Assembly: GCA_004296815.1 (NCBI GenBank)
Contig: SCVT01000612.1
Span: forward strand, 1 to 14,047
DNA length: 14,047 nt
From: Reyranella sp.
Lineage (GTDB): Bacteria > Pseudomonadota > Alphaproteobacteria > Reyranellales > Reyranellaceae
Reading direction: 5' to 3'
Shown piece after piece: positions 1-6,636 of this stretch. The position numbers and the translations under genes are program-made. Positions within the stretch are counted from its first letter, which is position 1; each line of letters begins with the position of its first letter. The notes under the pieces are model-generated. The model did not search any database. It was given only the letters and a program-made list of their open reading frames with translations, and had not been told where the DNA came from.

Positions 1-12
1 CTCTTCCGATCT
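1..12. other. Residual Illumina adapter sequence at contig edge
   Basis: The first twelve bases, CTCTTCCGATCT, are identical to the 3' end shared by the standard Illumina TruSeq read-1 and read-2 adapters, and they stand at the very first base of the window. A chance 12-mer match at exactly this position is very unlikely. The most economical reading is that the window starts at an untrimmed contig end, so these bases are probably not genomic. Codons read through them should not be trusted. Confidence 0.88.
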
Positions 13-674
13 CACCGTACGTGCCGCCTCGACGATTCTACCTGCGCAGCTCGGGCAGTCAGCGCGCCCCGGGTGTACTGTCCTTCGATCCTGGGACGGT
101 CCAGCAACCTGACGGTGACATTCCCTACCCTGCCGATCTTTCGAATCCCTATCTGAAGAACGGGATGATCAAGCTGCAATACGGGCGGGACAATGCGACC
201 GTTTTCAAGGGCCAGTTCAGCGGCACGCTGAGCGCGGCCTTTCCCTACACGCAGTTCTCGTTGTTCGTGAATCCGGCTTTGTGGCCTGGCTGGACGCGGG
301 ACGCCATTCATGCCGTCGGCGCCGGCGTCGAAGTGCTGATCGAATATTCCCTGGATGGGAGGACGCGCAGCGAGTTCTACGACCCGAACAGCAAGTTCAA
401 CCTGCAGCCCCAGAATACCTGGCTCAACAACAACAACAACCTGACCGAGTTCGCCACGACGACCGTCCCGCTCAGGCGAGGCGCGAAGCTCAATCCACTG
501 AAGCCCAAGATCGACGGCGACGACTTCGAGAGATCTCCACGGGTGAGCAACGGCACCGTCACGGTATCGATCTGGGCCTCGGCGGCTTCTCCGAAAAGGT
601 CCGACATCTACCTCGCCTGCGACTGCTCGCCGTCCTCCCAGCGCGCGTCGTGGATCAAGGTGCCCTACCAGTAA
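13..674 (+). CDS. Hypothetical protein, 5'-truncated at contig edge
   Basis: The reading frame is open from the window edge to a TAA at 672-674. A GTG at 21 would give 217 residues, but the frame continues upstream into the adapter remnant and no ribosome binding site is visible, so the true start is probably missing. I do not recognise the family. What can be seen is a mostly polar protein with many aromatic residues and alternating hydrophobic/polar stretches suggestive of beta structure. There is a run of five asparagines encoded by a perfect (AAC)5 tract at 426-440, and near the C-terminus a Cys-Asp-Cys followed by a Trp-Ile-Lys-Val-Pro-Tyr-Gln end. No transmembrane segment is evident. 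A signal peptide could lie in the missing N-terminus. It is convergent with the oxygenase gene, 7 nt away. A secreted or structural protein is possible but unproven. Confidence 0.6.
426..440 (+). repeat. (AAC)5 trinucleotide repeat in coding sequence
   Basis: Five perfect AAC triplets in frame encode five consecutive asparagines in the truncated hypothetical protein. A sixth Asn is not present: the tract is followed by CTG (Leu). Length changes here would be in multiples of three and keep the frame, so this is a potential site of small length variation rather than phase-variable on/off switching. Confidence 0.85.
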
Positions 675-681
675 GGCCGCG

Positions 682-1869
682 TCAGGAGGCCTCGTCGAGG
701 TACTGGCCGGCGTCGAACTTCACGTAGGCGCCGGCCTCGTCGAACGCCACACCCAGCGGATCGCCGCCCTTGGCCACGATGTCGATCTGCTTCTGCAGCA
801 GAATGCGCAGCATCGAGACACCCTGGTCGGACGACATCAGGTGCTCTTCCGAATGGAAGGTGATCGGGCCCTGCCCGACCTGGGCCTCGACGTCGCCGGG
901 AAACTTCTGGTGTTCCTCGGCCGTCAGCTCGGCCCACGTCTTGCCGTTGTAGCGCGACTTGAACTTGGCGAGCTCGCCCTTCTCCTTGACCCTTCCCGCG
1001 ACGTAGATGCGGTAGTGCGTGTCGTCGATGGGAAGCGTCCAGCCGATCGACTCGACCATGCCGTATTGCGCGACGCGCGGATTGGGCACGACGCGCAAGG
1101 TCGGCACGACTGCCTCGGTCACGCGCCGGAACTGCTTGCCGTCGGGACCGGGCCGGATCGAGGTCGATTTCACGCCCTGCGTGCCGTACTCGAACCTCAC
1201 CTTGGGGAAGGCCGCCATCTGCTCGACGAACTGCGGGCCGCTGAACGTGCCGTGCAGGATCGGCACATGGTACGGGTCGACGACGTTCTCGAAATGCTGC
1301 AGCCAGTTGCAGGGCGCGATCACGATGCCGCCGCTGCCGATGCTCGAATCGTCGGCCTCGACGAACTCGCCCGGCGCCATCACCTCGAGGCATTCGTAGC
1401 GCGGCAGCACCGGCTTCTTCTCCGGCGGCCCGAGATAGGCGAAGAGCAGCCCGTAGCGCTCCTCGACCGGATACCAGGGCTGGCGCACCCGGGCGCATTG
1501 CGCGCCCGTCGGGTTGGGCTCGCACGGCATCTCGAGGCAATGGCCTTCGACGTCGAACAGCCAGCCGTGATAGCAGCAGCGGATGCCGCGCTCCTCGACC
1601 TTGCCGTAGTAGAGCGTCGTGCCGCGATGGCAGCAGCGCGGATAGACGAGGCCGGGCCGGCCCTCACCGTCGCGGAACAGGATCAGCTCCTCGCCCAGCA
1701 CCTTGACCGGCCGCGGCGTGCCGCCGGCGTCGGCGCTGATGCCGACGGGATGCCAGTAGCGACGCAGCAGCTCGCCCATCGGCGTGCCGCGCCCCACCTC
1801 GGTGAGCTTCGTGTTGTAGCTCGGCGCGGCGAGCGAGTAGGCCGAGCGCAGGTCGGTGGTCGTGCTCAT
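682..1869 (-). CDS. Rieske [2Fe-2S] aromatic ring-hydroxylating/demethylating oxygenase, alpha subunit type
   Basis: This 395-residue protein has the two-domain plan of a Rieske non-heme-iron oxygenase. Cluster ligands fit Cys79-x-His81 and, 17 residues on, Cys98-x-x-His101 followed by Gly-Trp. Residues 194-206 hold the mononuclear-iron signature Glu-Asn-Val-Val-Asp-Pro-Tyr-His-x4-His (Asp198, His201, His206). A third carboxylate ligand may be Asp326, but this is uncertain. The family activates O2 to hydroxylate or O-demethylate aromatic or other organic acids, using electrons from a separate reductase. The length and single-gene organisation resemble phthalate/vanillate-type oxygenases rather than alpha-beta ring dioxygenases. 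The position normally proline in both cluster motifs is cysteine here (Cys80 and Cys99). The ATG follows a GGAG-type ribosome binding site, 4 nt after the binding-protein gene, so the two are probably co-transcribed. No reductase or ferredoxin gene is in the window. The substrate cannot be read from sequence. Confidence 0.9.
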   Translation of the reverse strand: MSTTTDLRSAYSLAAPSYNTKLTEVGRGTPMGELLRRYWHPVGISADAGGTPRPVKVLGEELILFRDGEGRPGLVYPRCCHRGTTLYYGKVEERGIRCCYHGWLFDVEGHCLEMPCEPNPTGAQCARVRQPWYPVEERYGLLFAYLGPPEKKPVLPRYECLEVMAPGEFVEADDSSIGSGGIVIAPCNWLQHFENVVDPYHVPILHGTFSGPQFVEQMAAFPKVRFEYGTQGVKSTSIRPGPDGKQFRRVTEAVVPTLRVVPNPRVAQYGMVESIGWTLPIDDTHYRIYVAGRVKEKGELAKFKSRYNGKTWAELTAEEHQKFPGDVEAQVGQGPITFHSEEHLMSSDQGVSMLRILLQKQIDIVAKGGDPLGVAFDEAGAYVKFDAGQYLDEAS

Positions 1870-1873
1870 CGCC

Positions 1874-2860
1874 TCACTCCACCTTGGCGCCGGATTGCTG
1901 GATCAGGTCGGCCCAGATCGGCGTCTCGCGACGCAGCACCGCCGTCAGCTCGGCAGGCGTCGAGCCGACCGGCGTCTGGCCCTGCTCGATCATCTTCTGC
2001 GCGACCGCCGGCTCGTCGATCACCGCCTTGATCGTCTGCTGCAGCCTGCCGACGATATCGGCCGGTGTTCCCGCCGGCGCATAGGCCGCCACGAACAGGC
2101 TGAGGTCGAAGCCCGCGACGAGCTGCTCGGCGAAGGTCGTGAGCTCCGGCACCGAGGCCGAGCGCTTGGCGCCTGCCACGGCCAGCGGCTTCACCCGACC
2201 CGCCGCGATCTGCGGCTTGGCGCTGGTCGGGCTCGCCCAGGTGATGTCGAGCGTGCCGTTGCCCACGTCCTGGATCGCCGGCACGTCCCCGCGATAGGGC
2301 ACGTGGCTGTAGGTGCCGCCCAGCGCGCGCTCGAACATCAGCCCGTAGAGATGGCCGCTCGAGCCGATGCCCCAGCTTCCGTAGGTCGCCGGCCGGCCGA
2401 GCCCCTTCACCCACGCGCCCATGCCGCGCAGGTCGGAGAACGGCGCGTCGGCCTTCACCAGCACCAGGATCGTGCCGAGCGAGACGAGCGATACCGGCAT
2501 CAGGTCCTTGGCCGGATCGAAGGGCAGCTTGGCGTAGAGCGAGGGGTTGTTGGTGTGGGTGGAGTTCGTCGTGATCAGGAAGGTATAGCCGTCGGGCGCC
2601 GCCTTCGCGACGATCTCGGAGCCCACGATCGTGTTGGCGCCCGGCTTGGGATCGACCAGCACCTGCTGGCCGAGCTTCGCCGTGAGACCCTCGGCGATCA
2701 CGCGGACAAGTGCGTCGATCGCGCCGCCGGGATTGAACGGCACGACGATGCGGATGGGCTTGTTGGGCCACGGCGCCTGCGCCCTGGCGGCTGCGCCAAG
2801 GAAGGGAGCGGAAAGTGCCGCTCCGACGAGAGTCCGCCGACCGACCGTTGTCCGTCTCAT
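1874..2860 (-). CDS. Tripartite tricarboxylate transporter substrate-binding protein (Bug/TctC family)
   Basis: The 328-residue product has an N-terminal export signal: Arg-rich start, hydrophobic stretch about 11-24, and Ala-Arg-Ala-Gln-Ala around 25-29 as the likely cleavage site. The Gly-Arg-Arg-Thr-Leu-Val segment at 7-12 resembles a Tat motif, so folded export is possible. The mature N-terminus Trp-Pro-Asn-Lys-Pro-Ile-Arg-Ile-Val-Val-Pro-Phe-x-Pro-Gly-Gly (31-46) and the Pro-Gly-Ala-Asn (73-76) and Pro-Asp-Gly-Tyr-Thr (89-93) motifs are hallmarks of Bug proteins. These bind carboxylates in the periplasm for TctA/TctB permeases; known ligands include citrate, terephthalate and other organic acids. 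No TctA or TctB gene is present here, which is common for this expanded family. The start is an ATG with a strong purine-rich AGGGGGAA ribosome site about 8 nt upstream. Pairing with the oxygenase suggests it delivers or senses that enzyme's substrate (inference). Confidence 0.93.
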   Translation of the reverse strand: MRRTTVGRRTLVGAALSAPFLGAAARAQAPWPNKPIRIVVPFNPGGAIDALVRVIAEGLTAKLGQQVLVDPKPGANTIVGSEIVAKAAPDGYTFLITTNSTHTNNPSLYAKLPFDPAKDLMPVSLVSLGTILVLVKADAPFSDLRGMGAWVKGLGRPATYGSWGIGSSGHLYGLMFERALGGTYSHVPYRGDVPAIQDVGNGTLDITWASPTSAKPQIAAGRVKPLAVAGAKRSASVPELTTFAEQLVAGFDLSLFVAAYAPAGTPADIVGRLQQTIKAVIDEPAVAQKMIEQGQTPVGSTPAELTAVLRRETPIWADLIQQSGAKVE

Positions 2861-2917
2861 CCTGCTTCCCCCTTTATTTCCACGAAGACTACTTGCTGAC
2901 CGTCTGCGACTCCAGCC

Positions 2918-2930
2918 GCCCTCGCAGGGC
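2918..2930. repeat. Short perfect inverted repeat (possible operator)
   Basis: GCCCT-CGC-AGGGC forms a perfect 5-bp inverted repeat with a 3-nt centre, immediately followed by a GATATC palindrome. It lies midway between the two divergent genes and just upstream of the minus-strand -35 candidate. It could be a regulator binding site. In GC-rich DNA a repeat this short can also arise by chance. Confidence 0.35.
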
Positions 2931-2950
2931 GATATCTGCGCCCGGCCACT

Positions 2951-2972
2951 GGAGCGGCCCGCAGCGGGCTCC
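2951..2972. repeat. Imperfect hairpin in divergent intergenic region
   Basis: The segment GGAG-CGG-CCCG-CAG-CGGG-CTCC pairs over 8 bp (GGAG with CTCC, CCCG with CGGG), with a 3-nt bulge on the left arm and a 3-nt loop. It falls in the spacer of the candidate plus-strand promoter, ending directly before the TACACT box. It has no U-tract on either strand, so it is not a convincing intrinsic terminator. An operator or a dispersed intergenic palindrome are the alternatives. Confidence 0.4.
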
Positions 2973-2997
2973 TACACTGCCTCGACAAGGGGGAAAC

Positions 2998-3903
2998 GTG
3001 CCGCTCTGGATACCGATCACGATCGCTGCCGCGCTGTGCCAGAACATCCGCACCACGATGCAGCAGAAGATCCGCGGGATCCTGAGCGTCGATGGCGCGA
3101 ACTTCGTGCGCTACCTCTACGGCGCACCGCTGGCGTTGGCCGCCCTCGCCTTCCTTGTCCTGGTCACGGGCCGCGTCGTCCCCTCGATCTCCTGGACCTT
3201 CCTGCTGCTGGTCACCATCGCGGGCGTGGCCCAGATCGTGGCGACGTCGCTGATGATCCACGCCTTCTCGCTGCGCAACTTCGCCGTCGGCACGGTCTAT
3301 TCCAAGACCGAGACGGTTTTCGTCGCGCTGTTCGCCACCTTCATCGCCGGTGAGCCGCTGGCCTTCGGCTCGTGGATGGGCATCCTGGTCTGCCTGGGCG
3401 GCGTCGCCATCCTGAGCGTCCGCGGCAAGCTCTCCGACATACGCGCCGTGCTCGCCGACCTCACGCACAAGGGCGCGGTCTACGGCATCCTCTCCGGGGC
3501 GGTCTTCGCCATCGCCGCCGGCACGATCCGCGAGGCCACGAAGCTGCTGCCCGACGGCGACTTCATGATCAAGGGCATCACGGTGCTCGCCTGCATGAAC
3601 ACCATCCAGGTCGTGCTGATGGCCGCCTACCTCGCGCGACGCGACCGCCCGCAGCTCGGCAAGGTCTGGCACAACTGGCGTTCCTCGGTCTGGGTCGGCA
3701 TCTTCAGCGTGCTGGGCTCGGCCGGCTGGGCACTGGCCATGACGCTCGAAAATGCCGCCATCGTGCGCGCCGTCGGCCAGATCGAGCTGGTCTTCACCTT
3801 CATCTCCTCGCGCCTCGTCCTCAAGGAGCGCCCGTCCCTCGGCGAGTGGCTCGGCAGCATCCTCGTGATCGGCGGCGTCGTCCTCATCCTCGTAACGCGG
3901 TGA
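2998..3903 (+). CDS. EamA/DMT-superfamily transporter (10-TM permease)
   Basis: The frame is open further upstream, but the start is placed at GTG 2998 because a strong AAGGGGG ribosome site (2987-2993) sits just before it and the product then begins directly with a membrane helix. The resulting 301 residues match the usual size of two-domain EamA permeases. About ten hydrophobic segments can be seen, arranged as two halves of five, with a charged loop near residues 142-158 between them. The C-terminal half ends in the typical Glu-Arg-Pro-Ser-Leu-Gly-Glu-Trp-x-Gly-x-x-Leu-Ile-x-Gly-Gly-Val pattern. The family moves drugs, metabolites or amino acids across the inner membrane, and many members are exporters. 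The substrate is unknown. It heads a six-gene run, ending 4 nt before the CoA-transferase, so it may import or export a compound handled by those enzymes (inference). Confidence 0.87.
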   Translation: MPLWIPITIAAALCQNIRTTMQQKIRGILSVDGANFVRYLYGAPLALAALAFLVLVTGRVVPSISWTFLLLVTIAGVAQIVATSLMIHAFSLRNFAVGTVYSKTETVFVALFATFIAGEPLAFGSWMGILVCLGGVAILSVRGKLSDIRAVLADLTHKGAVYGILSGAVFAIAAGTIREATKLLPDGDFMIKGITVLACMNTIQVVLMAAYLARRDRPQLGKVWHNWRSSVWVGIFSVLGSAGWALAMTLENAAIVRAVGQIELVFTFISSRLVLKERPSLGEWLGSILVIGGVVLILVTR

Positions 3904-3907
3904 TCCC

Positions 3908-5068
3908 ATGACCGAACAGACAAGGCCGCTGCACGGCCTGCGCGTCCTCGACTTCTCGACGACCATCGCCGGTCCGCATTGCAGCCGCCTGCTGGCCGAC
4001 ATGGGCGCCAGCGTCATCAAGATCGAATCGCCCGAGGGCGACCTGATGCGGTCGCGCCCGGTGCAGCGCGACGGCTTCGGAACGATGTTCGGCCAGCTCA
4101 ACGCCGGCAAGCAGTCGATCGTGCTCGACCTCAAGAAGCCCGAGGCGATCGCGGCCGTGAAGAAGCTGGTCGCCAAGGTCGACATCGTGGTCGAAAACTA
4201 CCGGCCGGGCGTCATGAAGCGGCTCGGCCTCGACTATCCCGAGCTCGCCAAGATCAACCCGAAGCTCGTCTATTGCGCCATCTCCGGCTACGGCCAGAGC
4301 GGCCCCGGCGCCGGCCGTCCGGCCTATGCGCCGGTGATCCACGCCTCGACCGGCTACGACATGGCCCACCTCTTCTACCAGCAGGGCCGCACGCGGCCCG
4401 ACAATTGCGGCATCTTCGTCGCCGACTATGCGAGCGGTGCCTATGCGCTGGGCGGCATCCTAGCCGCGGTCCACCAGCGCCACGTCACCGGCAAGGGCCA
4501 GATGGTCGACGTGTCCATGTTCGAAACCCTCGTCGGCATGCTGCTGGGCGAGGTCAATCGCGCGCAGTTCGACTTCGAGATGCCGTCGCGGCCGATGTAC
4601 GGGCCGGTCGAGGCCAAGGACGGCTATGTCATGCTCGCGACGGCGAGCGAGAAGACCTTCCAGGACATGTGCGCCGCCGCCGGCCACCGCGAATGGCTGA
4701 CCGATCCGCGCTTCGAGAAGTACCAGGATCGCCGCATGAACTGGGACAAGTTCGTCGACGAGTTCGAAGCCTGGTCCAAGACGCTCACCGTCAAGGAATG
4801 CGTCGCGGCGCTGCAGAAGTTCGGCGTGCCCTGCTCGCCCTACATGACCGTGACCGAGGCGCTGAAGGACCCGCAGGTCGAGCATCGCGGCTCACTCTGC
4901 ACCATCGAGGACGGCGCCGGCAGCTACAAGTCGCCCGCCCCGCCCTTCCGTTTCTCCGGCTCTCCGCTGCAGAGCGGCCCCAAGGTCGCGAGCCTCGGCC
5001 AGCACACGAAGGACGTGCTCGCCGAAGCCGGGCTGTCCCCCTCCGAGATCCAGGCCCTGGTGAAGTGA
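3908..5068 (+). CDS. Class III (CaiB/BaiF) CoA-transferase
   Basis: The 386-residue protein has the length and motifs of family III CoA-transferases, which swap CoA between acyl-CoA and a free carboxylate. Visible signatures are the N-terminal Leu-x-Gly-Leu-Arg-Val-Leu-Asp-Phe (8-16), Ala-Gly-Pro near 21-23, the Leu-Leu-Ala-Asp-Met-Gly-Ala-x-Val-Ile-Lys-Ile-Glu strand (28-40), the Val-Glu-Asn-Tyr-Arg-Pro-Gly block (95-101) and Ile-Ser-Gly-Tyr-Gly-Gln-Ser-Gly-Pro (125-133). Asp173, in Val-Ala-Asp-Tyr-Ala-Ser-Gly-Ala-Tyr-Ala, aligns with the catalytic aspartate that forms the acyl-anhydride intermediate. The ATG lies 4 nt after the permease stop with no clear ribosome site, which suggests translational coupling. 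The 3' end overlaps or abuts the thiolase-like gene. It probably activates an organic acid to its CoA-thioester. Subfamily and substrate cannot be told from sequence. Confidence 0.94.
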   Translation: MTEQTRPLHGLRVLDFSTTIAGPHCSRLLADMGASVIKIESPEGDLMRSRPVQRDGFGTMFGQLNAGKQSIVLDLKKPEAIAAVKKLVAKVDIVVENYRPGVMKRLGLDYPELAKINPKLVYCAISGYGQSGPGAGRPAYAPVIHASTGYDMAHLFYQQGRTRPDNCGIFVADYASGAYALGGILAAVHQRHVTGKGQMVDVSMFETLVGMLLGEVNRAQFDFEMPSRPMYGPVEAKDGYVMLATASEKTFQDMCAAAGHREWLTDPRFEKYQDRRMNWDKFVDEFEAWSKTLTVKECVAALQKFGVPCSPYMTVTEALKDPQVEHRGSLCTIEDGAGSYKSPAPPFRFSGSPLQSGPKVASLGQHTKDVLAEAGLSPSEIQALVK

Positions 5069-5076
5069 CGAGTGAA

Positions 5077-6624
5077 ATGATCGATCCGCGTACCCCCATC
5101 CTGGTCGGCGTCGGCCAGATCACCGACACGACCGGCCAACCGTCGAGCGACCGCTCGCGCGTGGCCTTCTGCACCGAGGCCGCCAATCTGGCACTCGCCG
5201 ACACCAAGGCCGCGATCGGCGGCCATGCGCTCGGCCATGAGGTGGACGCCATCGCGGTGATGGAGTTCTTCTCCGACATCAGCCCGCGCTTCGCCTCGCC
5301 CTACGGCCGCTCCAGCAATCCGCCGCAAAGCGTCGCCAACCGCCTGCATGCCGAGCCGCGGCAGCTGCTCTACAGCCATTCCGGCGGCAACATGCCCCAG
5401 TATCTCGTGAACCGCTTCGCCGAGGAGATCGCCAGCGGCGAAACGAACCTCGCGTTGATCTGCGGCTCGGAGCTGCTGCGCAGCACACAGAACGCGCGCA
5501 AGGCCGGCATGAAGATCGACTGGAACGAGGATCCGGGCGGCGGCGAGCCCACCCGCATCGGCGATCCGCGCTGGGGCTTCAGCGAGGAGGAAGGCCGCCA
5601 CGAGCTGCGCGCCGCCATCCACTTCTATCCCTTGCTGGAGAACGCCATTCGCGGCGGCCTGAAGCGCGATGTCTCGAGCCACATGAAGGCGATGGGCAAA
5701 TTGTTCGAGCGGCTGGCCGCCGTGGCCAGGGACAATCCGCTGGCGACGCGGCGCAAGGGCTACAGCGCCGAGGCGCTCTCCACCATCTCCGACGACAACC
5801 GCTGGATCTGCTTCCCCTACCCGCGCCTGATGAACGCCAACGCGATCATCGACCAGGCGGCCGCCGTCCTGATGACCTCGGTCGAGAAGGCGCGCGAATG
5901 GGGCATCCCGCAGGATCGCTGGGTGTTCCTGCACGGCTGCGCCGACGGCACCGACACCTGGGTCGTGTCGGAGCGCGACAGGCTCGACGCCTCGCCCGCG
6001 ATCCGCGGCTGCGCCCGCATCGCGCTCGACATGGCGGGCAAGAAGGTGGCTGACGTCGACGCCTTCGACCTCTACAGCTGCTTCCCCTCGGCGGTCGAGG
6101 TGGCGATGAAGGAGATCGGCATCGCCGAGGACGACCCACGCCCCCTCAGCGTCACCGGCGGCCTTCCCTTCTTCGGCGGCCCCGGCAACAACTACGTCAC
6201 CCACTCGATCGCCGAGATGGTGAACGTGGTGCGGGCGAAGCCCGGCTCGTTCGGCATGGTGACGGCCAACGGCAACTACCTCACCAAGCATTCGGCTGGC
6301 CTCTATTCGACCGAGCCGACCAAGGGAAAGTGGCAGCGCCAGGCGCCCAAGGTCTTCCAGGCCGAGCTCGACGCCGGGCCGAAGCGCCGGGTCGAGACCA
6401 AGCCCTCCGGCACCGGCACGATCGAGACCTACTGCGTCACCTACGGCAAGGAAGCGCCGGAACGCGGCTATATCGTCGGCCGGCTCGATGCCTCGGGCGA
6501 CCGCTTCGTCGCCATGGCCCCGGACGATCCCGCCCTGCTCACCGACATGCTGACGCGCGAACAACTCGGGCGTAAGGTGTCGGTCAGTGAAGTTGGCGGG
6601 CGTAACGTCTTCCGTACCTTGTAG
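5077..6624 (+). CDS. Thiolase-like acetyl-CoA acetyltransferase homologue with extra C-terminal domain (TLP1-like)
   Basis: With the ATG at 5077 the product has 515 residues. A GTG at 5065, overlapping the CoA-transferase stop as GTGA, would add four residues, and neither start has a strong ribosome site. The N-terminus Pro-Arg-Thr-Pro-Ile-Leu-Val-Gly-Val-Gly-Gln (4-14) and the overall plan fit bacterial thiolase-like proteins of the SCP2/TLP1 type. Residues about 435-515 form the additional C-terminal beta-rich domain found in that group. Canonical thiolase active-site residues look altered. Where the nucleophilic Cys is expected there is His-Ser-Gly-Gly-Asn (101-105). The late Gly-Gly-Pro-Gly-Asn-Asn-Tyr (367-373) and Ala-Asn-Gly-Asn-Tyr (397-401) segments replace the usual His and second-Cys loops. 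The protein may therefore bind CoA-thioesters without normal Claisen condensation or cleavage. Its place between a CoA-transferase and a 2OG oxygenase supports acyl-CoA metabolism. Confidence 0.85.
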   Translation: MIDPRTPILVGVGQITDTTGQPSSDRSRVAFCTEAANLALADTKAAIGGHALGHEVDAIAVMEFFSDISPRFASPYGRSSNPPQSVANRLHAEPRQLLYSHSGGNMPQYLVNRFAEEIASGETNLALICGSELLRSTQNARKAGMKIDWNEDPGGGEPTRIGDPRWGFSEEEGRHELRAAIHFYPLLENAIRGGLKRDVSSHMKAMGKLFERLAAVARDNPLATRRKGYSAEALSTISDDNRWICFPYPRLMNANAIIDQAAAVLMTSVEKAREWGIPQDRWVFLHGCADGTDTWVVSERDRLDASPAIRGCARIALDMAGKKVADVDAFDLYSCFPSAVEVAMKEIGIAEDDPRPLSVTGGLPFFGGPGNNYVTHSIAEMVNVVRAKPGSFGMVTANGNYLTKHSAGLYSTEPTKGKWQRQAPKVFQAELDAGPKRRVETKPSGTGTIETYCVTYGKEAPERGYIVGRLDASGDRFVAMAPDDPALLTDMLTREQLGRKVSVSEVGGRNVFRTL

Positions 6625-6636
6625 GTCGAGGAAGCC

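Larger units (their letters stand above)
2861..2997. promoter_or_regulatory. Divergent promoter region between binding-protein and permease genes
   Basis: These 137 bp separate two divergently transcribed units and must hold both promoters unless transcripts start further away. Both flanking genes have a near-identical AAGGGGGAA ribosome site (minus strand near 2866-2874; plus strand 2987-2995). Weak sigma-70-like candidates exist in both directions. On the plus strand they are TGGAGC (2950-2955), a 17-bp spacer and TACACT (2973-2978). On the minus strand they are TGGAGT (2909-2914), a 17-bp spacer and TAGTCT (2886-2891). The boxes match the consensus poorly, so they are suggestions only. Two hairpins lie between the candidate promoters or overlap them. 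Confidence 0.4.

Noticed and set aside
239..252. CTTTCCCTACACG, resembling the 5' part of an Illumina adapter
   Set aside because: The match stops after 13 bases, the frame reads sensibly through it and it is not at an edge, so it is probably a coincidence. Read coverage would settle it.
2951..2972. Intrinsic terminator in the divergent intergenic region
   Set aside because: The hairpin is followed by no T-tract on either strand and there is no convergent transcript for it to end.
2815..2997. Sixty-one extra N-terminal residues on the EamA permease
   Set aside because: The upstream stretch overlaps the divergent binding-protein gene and its promoter region. A strong ribosome site and a membrane helix support GTG 2998.
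3979..6624. Possible 881-residue fusion of an N-terminal domain to the thiolase-like protein
   Set aside because: The upstream part is a +1 shadow of the CoA-transferase gene, Arg-rich and without motifs. The recognisable protein starts only at 5065/5077.
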